Assembly: GCA_022577435.1 (NCBI GenBank) | Contig: JAKOON010000070.1 | Location: 1,147,219-1,211,218, forward strand | Length of the DNA stretch: 64,000 nucleotides | From: Embiotoca jacksoni | Lineage: Eukaryota; Chordata; Actinopteri; Embiotocidae | Direction of reading: 5' to 3' | Part shown: one piece after another, positions 1-12,425 of the stretch | Layout: the number at the start of each line of letters is the position of its first letter | Position numbering within the stretch: position 1 is the first letter of the stretch | The notes under the pieces: generated by a model | Database searches by the model: none | What the model was told of the DNA's origin: nothing | The model's input: the letters and a program-made list of their open reading frames with translations, nothing else | Made by a program: the position numbers and the translations under genes

Positions 1-532
1 GTTATTTCAGCTTATGTTAATATAAAAGAGAGTTTTCCCAGGATGCTGTGATCTTTCCACCGAGGCCATTAAACATCTCAATAACTAATGAACTGAATAA
101 CATAATGAACATAAAGAAGCTGTTGAGGATTTTTGTTTTTGTTTCAGTGCTTTCCAAGGGAAGTAACCCAGAAAACCCTGTCGTAGTGCTTTCTCACTGC
201 TTGATTTGTTGCTTCTGAGGTTTCGGTGCTTCTTTCCAGTTCTGTATAAAAACAGAAGTACGAACACCGGGACGAGTCCCTGCTGACGGCTCACCACCAG
301 TACAACCGGCTTTTTGTGGGTTGAGACTTGGCTTCAGAGTTAGAATAATGCTTCAGGTTAGCATTTAGTTGTGATGGTTAAAGTTTGGGGCTGAGGAATG
401 CATCATGTCACTGGAGGTCGCCATGGCGATCGTGAAAAATGTGAGCTGGTATACAGTGTAAGAACACAACACCCTAGCATGGTCTGTCAGCGATTACTCA
501 TCACTTCTGGAATTCAAGGAATGTGACACACA

Positions 533-639
<107 letters not shown>

Positions 640-1714
640 TAAGTAATGATTTCACATCATATTTGGACCCAGATCATTGAGGATTCACTTGTTTTATTCA
701 CCTTGTCCTGATTGATAGAAGCCTCATCATTGCTAGTAAGAACTCTTCAGTCCTACTTCCAGCTGTTTGTGGCTCTGAATGCCCCGCTATGAATATCTTC
801 CTAGAGAAATTGCCTGTAAAATCTGCCCTATCCATCGTACCTCCACTCTCTTTTTGGCAAACGTCTTTCCCTCCATGTGAACTTGTTAGATGTGGTCCAA
901 TGTGTCCTCAGAGCTGCTGTTGAGACCATCGGCCGGCTCTGAAACGACCTCCCTCCTGCAGCCTCACATCTGTTGATGTGCTCTGGTATCTCAGGAATGC
1001 AGAGTGTTAAACAGGGATGTGCTGGACGGCTTTCATCTCTGTCACAAAGCTCTGGGTTTCTTTCCCTCAGTGCCAGTTTATGGTCTCAGAACTTGTTCAT
1101 AAGTCTTGATGCCAGACCCCGTTGGAAATCCAACATGTTTGTAGTAAATGGAGAAAGGTGACGTGAAAAGCCGAGCATCACGGGGAGGAGAGGCAACGCG
1201 AACACACACTTTCAGACGGTCTCCAGGGAGACGACGAGGAAGCATGAAAAGTGCTGCAAGTAGTCCGAAATTTTAAAAAGAAAGCCGAGAGAGGAGTTCA
1301 GTCCTCGTCTCCACACAGTTGACCAATCACGGTGTGTGTTGGGGATGAAGGTCAGTATAGTGGTTTCTAAAAGAGTCTCTGCACACCTGAACGTGTGCTA
1401 ACGGGAGCAGTGAAAATATGTCCCACAGACTTATTGCTGAGATCTTTAGTTCAATGGAACCAGAAATTAGAAAGAATAAATAGAAACAAACTGACACAAT
1501 AGCTGTTTCTAATCTTTTCTGACTGCTCTGTTAGTTCAAGCTGCTCATATGGGAGTTCGACTAAATATCTCGGCTATGAGGCAGACAGCGTGAGGGACTT
1601 CTTCTTCCCTTGGGGAAGGATGGTTGGTTTTTACACAAATGGGCGTCCACCATCTGACAAGCTCTTTAGAAGGAAAATAAAACAGCTTAACAGCTTAAAT
1701 TTTCACTGATTAAG

Positions 1715-1715
<1 letters not shown>

Positions 1716-1792
<77 letters not shown>

Positions 1793-1800
1793 CGTGTGTG
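1716..1800. repeat. (TG)n microsatellite
   Basis: About 85 bp of TG dinucleotides ending in TGCG variants, roughly 210 bp upstream of the gna13 exon at 2013. Confidence 0.97.
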
Positions 1801-2012
1801 AAAGATTTTTTTTTTATAGGTTATATTCATAATAAATCTCTATTATATATACAAAATATATATTATATGTATACTATGAAAAGAAGGCCCATTTGAAGAC
1901 CTTCTAATGTATCACTGCAATGGTGCTGAAAATGTACGTTTGATGTAAATGTTGTATAAAAACTCCCAACTGTGTTGAAACCTGTTTGTGAAATGCAATA
2001 ATGTGCTTGCAG

Positions 2013-2213
2013 GACTACCTTCCCAGCCAGCAGGACATCCTTCTGGCCCGAAAGCCCACCAAGGGGATCCACGAGTACAACTTTGAGATCAAAAACGTGC
2101 CCTTCAAAATGGTGGATGTGGGCGGGCAGCGCTCAGAGAGGCGGCGCTGGTTCGAATGCTTCGACTCGGTCACTTCCATCCTCTTCCTCGTCTCCTCCTC
2201 TGAATACGACCAG
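2013..2213 (+). CDS. gna13: gna13 penultimate coding exon (G-protein alpha 13, switch regions)
   Basis: This exon encodes part of the GTPase domain of a heterotrimeric G-protein alpha subunit of the G12/13 class, which links receptors at the plasma membrane to RhoGEFs. It opens with [19 protein letters not shown], which contains switch I and its catalytic arginine (AR-K-P-T). It continues with [12 protein letters not shown] (G3/switch II with the catalytic Gln) and [22 protein letters not shown]. Residues such as [12 protein letters not shown] fit G-alpha-13 better than G-alpha-12. The exon is bounded by TTGCAG before 2013 and CAG|GTGAGT after 2213. It is 201 bp (67 codons) and joins in frame to the exon at 4910. 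Whether it is the a or b teleost paralogue cannot be decided from this window. Confidence 0.95.
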
Positions 2214-3954
2214 GTGAGTCGGCTGGATCCACACAGAGCAGCGATTTACACATCAAACATCACAGAAATCCAAAGTATTAAATACGAGGGCAGAATATCA
2301 AACAGTAGAAACAAGCTGCAGGTTTTCTTCTAAACATAACCTCAGTGTTCCTGCACATACCAGCAGGAGGGACTTCTGGGTAATTTACATATGTAATGGA
2401 CATGGATTATTAATGTTGTACCGTTTTGTTCCATTTAATAATGGTTTGAATCTCCAGATCATTTTATCAAATCTCAATCTATTTCAATCACTTATTGAAC
2501 CTTTTTGGTGCCCTGGCTACTTTTTTTTTTAAATTTCTGTTCAAAAAACACATCACAAATTCACTCAGTAATAACTGGAAGACAAATCTGAACAACCTTT
2601 GATCTCTGGATAAAAACACCTGAGATCATTTTGAAATACAGTAAATGCGAGAGGCAGTTTTATTTCCACCTGATCAAAATTTGAAGTTCGAGTGAACAAC
2701 AGCCTTTGACCAGTGACTTCTTCACTCGTCTTTCAGTGTTGAAGAAGAAGAGTCATGTTATGTTGTTAGTGTGGAACACAAACAGGAATCTGACTTGGAT
2801 CAGAAAGTTCTAAACTGCAAACCAAATCTGAAGCAACAGAAATGAAGGATAAGAACATATCAGCTGTTTTAGTGGCACCAGGCAGCCTCCAGAGAAAATG
2901 ACCTGAGCTTTCAATCAGCAGGATACTAAATGGCTTCATGCATAAAACACACCAATAAGACAACACGTCACTTTTACCTCCACATTATGTATTTAATGTT
3001 TATAAATGTTGTTATTGAACAATGAACAAAGAAACCGGCGACTTTCTTCCAAAATGATTCCCTCTGAATGTGTTGTGGCTCGACTCGGAGCAAAAGCACT
3101 CAGTCTCTGCTCCACACAGCTGCTGGATCAATAAAATGATTTGATCATGTGACCTCTCTGTGGAAAGCTTGTTGGGAGCTATAATGAGGTAGGTCGTGTA
3201 TTTCAGTGTAGTTACCACAGTGGAACTAGCAGGGGGCATAAAACTGTGTTTTTCATTGAGGTTTTCACCTTCAACTCTCACATCAGTCTCTCAGAGCTTA
3301 AGGTCCATCAGCAGGCAGCAATGTGACAGAAGAAGGCGGCGCTCTCATTTCCAACATGTTTGATTGAATTAAACTTCGTTCTTGAAGGAAAAATCTCAAC
3401 CGGAATCTGGAATTTTTTCCATGTGGCTGTAAAACGTTATTTCAAGATCTTCTCTCATATTTGGCATTTGTTGGGCTCATATTGTGGCGTGGTTAGAAAG
3501 GCCATCTCACCGGATACAAACACGCTGCTGTGGTTGATATTTTAGGACACAGAAATTCTCTCACTCTCAAACATCAATCGCAATTAGTATATTTAATTGT
3601 GATTTAGTGGCTGGTTACCAGACAAGCATGGAACGGACACTGATAGAAAGTATAACGTCTTGTAGGACACTTTATTTTTGAATATTCTTGTTTTGTCTTT
3701 TGAACTTTCAGCCGCTGCACTCCTGATTTGAACTCACCTTTGTTCTGCCAGATACTGAATGATCTTCAGGTTTATTTCAGCTGTCTGCAGCTCCTCTGAT
3801 ATCCTCCACAAACACTGGTGACACCTGCTGCTTTGTCCAACCAGAGTTGTTTGCTTGTCATTGATGTGATGTTGCTCTCCGTCTGCTGGAATACGCACTT
3901 CTATAAACTCCTGAGCAGTGCTGCAATTTAAGTGAAGTCAGTGTTATTTATACA

Positions 3955-4500
3955 TTACATTTCATTTAGCTGATGCTTTTATATTTTTTTTATACAGCTC
4001 CAAATTATCACACGATTCCTTTTAGGGCACTTTAGTACAGTTTTCTAGAGAAAAAACAAACAATTCCTCCTTGATCGGCACTTTTAACAGTGGGGAGCAA
4101 AAAAATCCCTTTAAAGAAGAAGAAAGCCGACTGATGGGGGGGAGCATCTGTTAACAGAACCGGACTCAGAGGTGGGCGGAGCATCTGTTAACAGAACCGG
4201 GCTCAGAGGTGGGCGGAGCATCTGTTAACAGAACCGGGCTCAGAGGTGGGCGGAGCATCTGTTAACAGAACCGGACTCAGAGGTGGGCGGAGCATCTGTT
4301 AACAGAACCGGACTCAGAGGTGGGCGGAGCATCTGCCTCGACCGGTTGGGGTGAGAGGAGAGCAGAGAGAGAAAAGGACAGCATAGAGATAGAAGAGAAG
4401 AACTGTTGGTGGAGACGACAATCACAGAGCAGAGACATGCAGCTCCATGACGGGACATCTGGAAAAGAAAGAACAGAAACTACACGAGTGAAGGAACTGA
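3955..4500 (-). mobile_element. decayed L2-type LINE 3' end
   Basis: The sequence matches, in the same order and orientation, the better-preserved LINE tail at 30415-30960: an AT-rich terminus, repeated TCCCTTTAA-type blocks, the 37-bp unit with GAGGTGGGCGGAGCATCTG, then CGACCGGTTGGGGTGAGAGG and GAGACATGCAGCTCCATGAC. The coding strand of the full LINE is minus. Only the 3' region remains. Confidence 0.75.
4143..4327. repeat. 37-bp tandem repeat, 5 units
   Basis: Five near-identical head-to-tail units of about 37 bp containing AGCATCTGTTAACAGAACCG and CTCAGAGGTGGGCGG. They differ only at an A/G in GGACTC or GGGCTC. The same unit is repeated in the related LINE tail at 30655-30775, so the unit is part of the element. 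Confidence 0.9.
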
Positions 4501-4909
4501 ATCCCAAAATCAATCCCAAATCCCACCTGCACTTCTTTTCTTACATTTTAATTCACTATATTGTGAAGCCCAACAGATCTTTAAAACGTGTGTGAAAGCC
4601 TTCAGACTGCTGACCTCATGAGTCCCTCTTAAGAAAGGCTCCTTTGTGGGTAAATATTTCCACATCATTACACTGACGCAGAAAACAGACAATAATCAGG
4701 AAATCAATAGAGAATTTGTTTTTGGCTCAGAATACAAAGAAAGTAGAAAATGCTGAATGTGAAATGTTGCTGCGGTAAAAGTCTGGAAGAAAACGTTCCG
4801 TCGAGTCTTTCTCTGAAGTACACGTTAACAAACCTGTTTCTGGTACCGGAAACAGTGTCACAATGACCTTTGACCCCCAGCACACACATCTGCCCTCTAA
4901 CACCTCCAG

Positions 4910-5254
4910 GTTCTGATGGAGGACCGGCAGACCAACCGGCTCAGCGAGTCCCTCAACATCTTCGAGACCATCGTCAACAACCGTGTGTTCAGCAACGTGT
5001 CCATCATCCTGTTCCTCAACAAGACGGACCTGCTGGAGGAGAAGGTCCGGCAGGTGTCCGTCAAAGACTACTTTCCCGAGTTCTCGGGCGCCCCGACGAG
5101 CCTGACGGATGTCCAGCGGTTCCTGGTGGAGTGTTTTCGTAAGAAGCGTCGCGAGCAGCAGCAGAAGCCTCTTTACCACCACTTCACCACGGCCATCAAC
5201 ACGGAGAACATCCGGCTGGTGTTCCGCGACGACATGACAACCTCAAGCAGCTGA
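4910..5254 (+). CDS. gna13: gna13 terminal coding exon, C-terminus frameshifted
   Basis: The exon starts after CCTCCAG and reads [19 protein letters not shown]. It then has [11 protein letters not shown] (the NKxD guanine-binding motif) and [19 protein letters not shown] (the TCA-like G5 region). After RLVFRD the frame gives only DMTTSSS and a stop at 5252-5254. The normal family ending is present in another frame: [10 protein letters not shown] followed by TGA at 5263-5265. Relative to G-alpha-13 proteins about six residues between FRD and HDN are missing, consistent with loss of 16 nt near 5230. As written the protein lacks its alpha-5 helix, which in this family contacts the receptor. The cause could be a real null or variant allele or an assembly error. 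The rest of the exon is very well conserved, so the family call is firm. Confidence 0.92.
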   Translation, partial: VLMEDRQTNRLSESLNIFETIVNNRVFSNVSIILFLNKTDLLEEKVRQVSVKDYFPEFSGAPTSLTDVQRFLVECFRKKRREQQQKPLYHHFTTAINTENIRLVFRDDMTTSSS

Positions 5255-5422
5255 TGCTGCAGTGAGGGGGGTGGACCGGGTGGAGGGGGGAGGAGGGATG
5301 GGTGGAGTGCCTTCTTCCACGAGCCAATCGGGTGAACAGCGCCCCCCCCTCCCCCCACTCTCTTTGACTTGACCTGCTCCTCACTTTTGAACTCTGACTG
5401 TGTTTTAAAGCCACCACTACTA

Positions 5423-5446
5423 CCCCCCCCCCCCCCCCCCCCCCCC
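5423..5446. repeat. poly(C) run, 24 C
   Basis: Uninterrupted run of 24 cytosines about 160 bp after the gna13 stop, in the presumed 3' UTR. Confidence 0.95.
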
Positions 5447-5957
5447 GTACTCTGCAGCGGACCCCGCCAACATCTTTACTGGTATTTGCTTCCTCTGTTG
5501 CTCTGATCCACACTTTTCTTCCTCTACTCTGCTCTGACCTCTGACCCTGTGAGTGAGTTGGGGGGGTGGTGTGTGTGGGGGGGTGTCAGCGGGTCTCAGC
5601 GCCTCTCAGTGGCGGTTGCCAGGTGCTGCCTCCCTTTAGTAGAACTTGTATAGGTTTCATCTTTCGTTTCGCACCGGCTCACCACCGGTGCACTTGTTGA
5701 TGATGTCATCAGGGGAGGAGGGGGGAGTGGGGGGATTTCCTCAGTGAGCAGTGGAACAGGAACCAACGGGGCGAACAGACCGGTAGGACGTCTTGTTCCG
5801 AACGCCACTTAAGCCTAGTTTTTCTAATCCTTTTGTTTCTTTTCCTAATCCATGAATTTACTGTACGTTCCTCTGCATCTTCTTTAATTTATGTTTTAGA
5901 GGGATTTACACTCTGCAGATTTGTGACTGCTGATGGACTCTGACATTGTGTAAGGTG

Positions 5958-5958
5958 G

Positions 5959-5997
<39 letters not shown>

Positions 5998-6022
5998 CGT
6001 GGTTGTGTGTGTGCGTGCGTGG

Positions 6023-6083
<61 letters not shown>
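5958..6083. repeat. (TG)n microsatellite with GTGCGTGG interruptions
   Basis: About 125 bp of TG dinucleotides interrupted twice by TGCGTGCGTGGT, in the presumed gna13 3' UTR. Confidence 0.95.
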
Positions 6084-6086
<3 letters not shown>

Positions 6087-7995
6087 GTGAGAGAACAGAC
6101 ACACACACACAAAGAGCACTTGTTGAAGTAGACATGGTGCTGGAAGGTTGGCCGGGTCGGGTTCAGAGCGACACCTTCATCCTGCTGTTTGTCAGGTCCA
6201 AGAACCTCCTTCCTCTCCTCAACAACAGACTCATGGAGGCTCTTCTCTGGAGGACTCAGTAAAGACTCAACTCCACTTCAACTCCGGCCATCTTCAACCT
6301 GGAGCACATTAACCATCAGAGTGTGAAAGAAAAGACCTCATGACCCCATTCAGACCTGGTATTAACATGTGATTTGTCCCTCGATGTGTTATCATGGACA
6401 GAACCATCCTGATGGTCTTAAACACGGTTATTATTGAATACTTCCCACACGATCAGATCTGGAGCTGCATTGATCATGTGGGATCATGTTGAAATGTGGG
6501 AATTTGTTGTTTTGTAGTCTCACATTTTAGTAAATTGAGGTTTTCACTGTTGGTGAGAACAAAACCAAAGCTGATGACATCACCTCTTAAGATATTGTCA
6601 TCATCACAGTTTTCTAAGGTTAATAGACAAAATGATTAATTTATCAATCAAGAAAATGAGTATGAATCTAATGTTAATGAAAATGTTTATTTGCAGTCCT
6701 AATTGGATGTCGGTATGTGAATGAGACCTCTGAGCAGGTGGAACCTCGGACCTGCTGGTCTTTCACCCTCCAGACCAACCAGGATGCTGGAAGGAGTCTC
6801 CCCTCCGCATCAGGACCGAGTCCAGACGTAGTGCCGCTCCTCACGGCCATGTTTTCAGGCTGCATTCACACCTGCAATTATTTGTCTTAACACAGTCCAG
6901 ACAGATCACATGATGACACCACGGGGATGTGGAGTCTGGTTCGATAGATGAACTGTTTCTCTGCTTGTTTGCCGGCTGACTGCAGCTCCTCGTTGATCCC
7001 AGTTAAACTGGAGTTTAGTAACCGTGTCCTGCAGCGCGACATGAAGCTCCTGCACTCATTGTAGAAATCTCCTTATTTAAATGTGGTGGAGCTCCAGCAG
7101 CTCTCGATGACACCTGATGTGTGTCGGGTTGATGTTTGGGGTGAAATGATGCAAAGTGCATCCTGAAAAACACCAATGTAAATATCATGTAGTTCAAATG
7201 TTGGAACGCTTTTTGTTGATTTAACCACTGCTGCTTCATTTTAATGTTACTAAAGGGAAAAAAATCACTGTTCAAAAAGGTCAAGTAGCTGTTGAAGTAA
7301 ACCATCAACAAAATGTGATGAAATGTGGTCCAGGTTGGAAAAGGTCCCAGAAAATCTCAAATCTGCCCACCACACAGGAGGAGGGGAGAAAGAGTGTTTT
7401 ATCCCCTTTAAGTGTTGCGTATTATACGACCAGGGATGACGAGGATTTCCCCTCTCGGATCACTTTTCTTTTCTAAAAGGTACATGTCCATCTGTCTCCT
7501 CCTCCACGCCTCCTGAAGTTCAGCAGCCGTGATGTTACTGATGAATCAATCTCACTGTTGTATAAAGTTCATGTAGAGTTGACGTGGTCCTCCGAACTCC
7601 TCTTCTGTCTAACGGATGCTCATGTTCCCTCCCGCCGCCACTAACAGCTGATGTAACCTCGGAGTCTGATTGTGATGTCCTTGTTCTGCTGTCTAGTTGA
7701 TTTAAAGCAGCAGGTGTGTGTTGGTCTGGCGGTGTTCAGACGCTCCTGCTCCTCAGCTTCCTCCAACGGGTTCAAAACATCAACACCAAAGGTCTCCGTC
7801 TGCTCCTGCAGATCGTCGGCTTCACTAATTAAATCCACATTTGAGCTTTTGCACTTTAAACCTGATCCCTTAAACAAAAATGGTCATAAGTCTCTACGTA
7901 CGTGGATTTCTTTCTTTTATGTCTTCATAGTTGTTGTAATTGCTAATGGCAGCTAATCTCTGAAATGACTGAATAACACTGTTTTAGCTTGAAAA

Positions 7996-7997
<2 letters not shown>

Positions 7998-8026
<29 letters not shown>
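7998..8026. repeat. poly(C) run, 29 C
   Basis: Uninterrupted run of 29 cytosines, the second such run downstream of gna13. Confidence 0.95.
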
Positions 8027-8567
8027 GAGAAGTTGTTTGTGAGTGAGTTATGTGTCGGGTGTCTGTAGGTGTGATGTCATCACAGACCTTTTCTGTTTAC
8101 TCCTGGTGTTAATAAGCATTTCTGTCTCCACCCTGCGATCCATCAAAAGAAAATTCATTGGTCTTAATAATCACTTCAACGGTGCTTTAAAGATTAATAT
8201 TCATGTTTTAAAGGACCAAACCTGCCCAGTTGGAGGTTTTACTGCCTTTTCTATTCTAATTGTTTAGGTTTTTTATGTGTTCTTTTTGTTTGACAGAAAA
8301 CATGGCAGATTCAATGGCTACTGACGGGTTTTACAGTCATGACTTTCCTTTTTAAACGTACCTACAGCTTATCTAATTGTCAGCGCTGATCTTTGATCAG
8401 CTACAGTTCAATAAGTGTCACATGATGAGTCGGCTCTTTCTGTCCGTCACTCGTCACTCGGCCCGCCTTCCTCTTTTCTCCTTCACATTCACACCGAGTC
8501 AGTGTCACATGCAACCCACTTCAGATCTGACTTTCAAATGTCATGGTGAGATAGGGATCGTCTGCTG

Positions 8568-8650
8568 TCACTCAGAGAGAGGGAGAGAGAGGGAGGGAGG
8601 GGAGGGAGGGAGGTAAGTGAGAGAGAGAGAGGGAGAGAGAGAGAGAGTGA
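8568..8650. repeat. GA-rich simple repeat
   Basis: GAGAGAGGGAGGGAGG-type purine tract of about 80 bp. Confidence 0.9.
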
Positions 8651-8738
8651 AAGCTGCAGCTCAGTGAAGGCGTCTTTGTCTGTTGTTGCACAGTTATGTC
8701 ATGTCATCACATCAGGCCAGACAACAGGCTGTTGTTGT

Positions 8739-8848
<110 letters not shown>

Positions 8849-10659
8849 TGAAGTCATTGCAGATGAGGGCCTTTATCTGAACAAACATGGTTTTGAGTAT
8901 TAGACAGAATATTGTCCCTCAGAAGCAGATGTGTGATGTTTCACACCCTCCTTCAGGAGACGCCTTCATGATGTCACGTTACCTTCACTTAACATCAGGA
9001 TGAGCACGACCTTCCCTCCTTCATCAGTGCTTTGACAGGACATCTGATGGCTTAAAAATTCTTTAGAAAAACTGAGAACTGTCAAATTTCAATCGTACTT
9101 CAGGGGAAAGAAAACCATCTTTTACTTGTACAGCTTATTTTAGTGTATGTAACAAAATCTCGACTCACCGTCTGCTCCTTCTGGAGCTTTTGGCCACATC
9201 TCTGTCTTCCTCAGTGAATGACGCTCGCTCACAGTCCTATAATGGTCCTACGCCAAAGACCATCTTTGGACCGAGACCAGCGGCTGTAATGGGACCAGAG
9301 GGACACCGGAGCAGCTCCGGCTGCTGATGAAGACCGAGATACATCCGATCTATGAAAAGCCACTTAGTGTTCAGTCAAACGTAATTTATTTTATTTACAC
9401 ATTCTGAGATTAAACTGCAGAAAAAGTCTGAATGTCAGAACAATTCTTCAGAGATGTCTTAATGTCCCAATTCTCTTTCAAACACAAGCCGTGGTCGCTC
9501 TGCTGCACGGACTTTATTTTTTAAATCCCATGAAGGGTTCAGTGTGCTGAGACAAAATAACGTGTGTTTGGTTCAGCCATGTTTGAAAGCCAACATGGAG
9601 GCTGTTCAAGCCTGCAGCGCGTCCTAACACCACTAACTGGGATAACGGCGCCCTCTTGTGGACAGACGCTACTTAAAAGCATCTGCAGGGTCTCACGTTC
9701 ACCTGCCGAGTGATAGGAGTAATATCCTGATGGAGCAGTTTACACCCCGCCTACTTTAAACACCTCCACACACACCTGACCAATCACTGTGGGAGCCTTT
9801 CTTTGTTCTGCCTCCAGGTTTCAAACTGTTCCAGGATCTGACAGGTTTTATTCCTCCACACCAAACTGAATTGTAAAGCCTTAAAACTCTGAGCTTGGTG
9901 AGTTGTCTGTCCTGACATCCGTGTCAGCACGGTAACTGTCAATCAAATGTTTTTTTTATTAATTTCTCTGAGAATTCTGAAAAAAAAAAACTTTTTAAAG
10001 AGGTGTTGAGATGAGACGTGTCACCTTAGAGGGTTCAAACTATGCAGCAGCACGACTCGCTGTTCTTACTGATGATCCTCTTAATGCCAGTGTCTTATAC
10101 AACTTTGTCTGTAACCACATCAGGAAGCAAATGATCTGCCAAATATTCTGATGTTTTAGTGCCTCCGTTTCCGAGCTCCGCCTCTACTGTAGCAGCCACG
10201 TTAACAGGTTTGATACCGTTTCAGTGCCACGCGAACAGTCGATGGCCTCAAGTCCTTCACATAAAACCTTTCTCACCCCAGTTGATCTATTTCCAAATAG
10301 ACACGTTTTCCATGTACAGTCTAACTTATGCTGTCTTAACCTCCTCCTCAATAAATCCAGCTGTTTTTTAACCTGTCGCTGTCTGTGCCGTTGATGAGAG
10401 GACGAGGCTGTTTCATGTATTATGATCTTTCGGGCTGTAACATCAATCAGGATATCAGAAAATTCACCAGCAACTGTTTTGATTGGAAAATTGTCCAAAT
10501 ATACCCAGAAACAGAAATTCATGCATTTCAACAAGTGCAATTTTAAATACATTTTTGTTGTTAAATGTTAGTTCAACAATTATTTTTTTTGCATGATTTG
10601 TATTTATGATATTGTTACAGAGTTGTAAACATCAAAGGTTCATTCATGTTAACTTATTA

Positions 10660-11869
10660 GGGCCCAAGCACCGATGGTGTGAAAGCCCTATTGAATTATT
10701 CTTGTTCCTTATTTTTCTCCGCAAAGAACTCCCTTTTTGGCGGTTTTATCATGTGAAAAAACTCATGGAAGTTGGTAAACACGTCTCTCCCGGCAAAACG
10801 TTTTTTATTCTTGTGGATAAAAAGAGATGCCCCGGCGGCCACATTTACCTAAATTCACCAAATCCGGTGGACACGTGTATCACACCGAGACACAAAAAAG
10901 TTACATTGCACCACGCCCACTTGCAAAACACATCAGATGTATCGTCTCACCACACCGGACGTATGTGACACGTTTCGTGAGGTTTCAAGCATCCTTTGAC
11001 CTTAAACATCAACTTCCTGTGTCACGGTGAGACATCCAACTTTGCCGCATCGTCACGGCGACGCCCATTGACGAAGTCGAACGAATGTCTCAATATATCG
11101 TCAACTACATGTTTAGGTTATTGTGACCCGACTTTAGGTTCATGGGATCAACCAGCTCGACGTAGAATGTGAAAGTATGAAAAGTCATTTCCGGTGGCCA
11201 CCAGGGGGCGCTATGACTATGAGCAAATATTACCACACAGGGGTCTTCAGGGCGGGGCTGTTATCATACCTGTGATGTTTGGAGAAGGTCGGTCCATGTA
11301 CATAAGATTTAAAGCAACTCATAGTTTCATGGCGAGACGCTCAAAATGGCCACCACGCTATGGGCACACACATCGATGAAAACAAATTATTTTGATAACT
11401 TTTAATCCCAAACATGTTTTCTATCCAGAGAACCTAAATTCAAGTCGGTCCGACAAAATCCCTCGGAGGAGTTCGACAAACTACAACGTGTCAGAGTCGC
11501 CCAAAATGGTGACTAAATTCAAAATGGTGGACTTCCTGTCGAGTTGACGTAACGGTGCAATGTAACTTTTTTGTGCGTCCAGGTGTGATACACGTGTCCA
11601 CCGGATTTGGTGAATTTAGGTAAATGTGGCCGCCGGGGCATCTCTGTAGGGGGCGCTCTCGAGACGTTTGGCCACGCCCACTCGCAACTCCACTAGAATA
11701 CGACATTTTTCACCGGGAGACAAATGTGTTTCCACTTTCATGAGTTTTAGAATATGATGAAGATTCCAAAAAGGAAAATCATTTTTCGTAAGAATAAGAA
11801 GAAGGACGACGAACGAGAACATTTTTATGAAAAACAACAACAGGGCTTCAAACCAACGGTGCTCCGACC
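10660..11869. mobile_element. foldback element copy 1 (long inverted ends)
   Basis: The left end (AGGGCCCAAGCACCGATGG ...) and right end (... CAACGGTGCTCCGACCG) are inverted copies of each other over roughly 250 bp, including the block GCCCCGGCGGCCACATTTAC at about 10830 and its complement near 11640. The interior has GGGGGCGCTATGACTATG and ATGGCGAGACGCTCAAAATG. No transposase is visible, so it is non-autonomous or not a DNA transposon at all. A near-identical interior recurs at 13650-14575. Short open frames in the arms are chance readings of the repeat. Confidence 0.75.
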
Positions 11870-11924
11870 GAATAAATCACAGCATCACAGGCATAGTGGT
11901 GCAGGACTTATGACTGGTGTCTCT

Positions 11925-12425
11925 CAGAGGACAGAGAGGAGGGAGAGAGGAGGGAGAGAGGGAGTGAGGAGGAGGGAGAGAGGAGGGAGAGAGGGAGTGA
12001 GGAGGAGGGAGAGAGGAGGACAGAGAGGAGGGAGAGAGGAGGGAGAGAGGGAGTGAGGAGGAGGGAGAGAGGAGGGAGAGAGGAGGGAGAGAGGGAGTGA
12101 GGAGAGAGAGAGGGAGTGAGGAGGAGGGAGAGAGGGAGTGAGGAGAAGGGAGAGAGGAGGGAGAGAGGGAGTGAGGAGGGGGGGAGAGAGGAGGAGGAGG
12201 ACAGAGAGGAGGGAGAGAGGAGGGAGTGAGGAGGGAGAGAGGAGGGAGAGGAGGAGGGGAGAGAGGAGGGAGAAAGGAGGAGCGAGAGAGGGAGTGAGGA
12301 GGAGGGAGAGAGGAGGGAGAGAGGGAGTGAGGAGGAGGGAGAGAGGAGGACAGAGAGGAGGGAGAGAGGAGGAGAGAGGAGGGAGAGAGGAGGAGGAGGA
12401 CAGAGAGGAGGGAGAGAGGGAGTGA
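11925..12425. repeat. GGGAGAGAGGA-type minisatellite
   Basis: About 500 bp of purine-only sequence built from GAGGAGGGAGAGAGG and GGAGAGAGGGAGTGAGG variants. It lies at the boundary of a LINE endonuclease fragment and the first foldback copy. Confidence 0.95.

Larger units (their letters stand above)
2214..4909 (+). other. gna13: gna13 last intron
   Basis: Intron from GTGAGT at 2214 to CCTCCAG ending at 4909. The first 1.7 kb has no recognisable feature. The part from about 3955 to 4500 is a decayed LINE 3' end with a 37-bp tandem repeat. No further exon is needed, because the flanking exons join as [17 protein letters not shown] exactly as in other G-alpha-13 proteins. Confidence 0.85.

Noticed and set aside
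11754..12425. Arg/Glu/Gly-rich open frames
   Set aside because: Reading of the GA-rich minisatellite.
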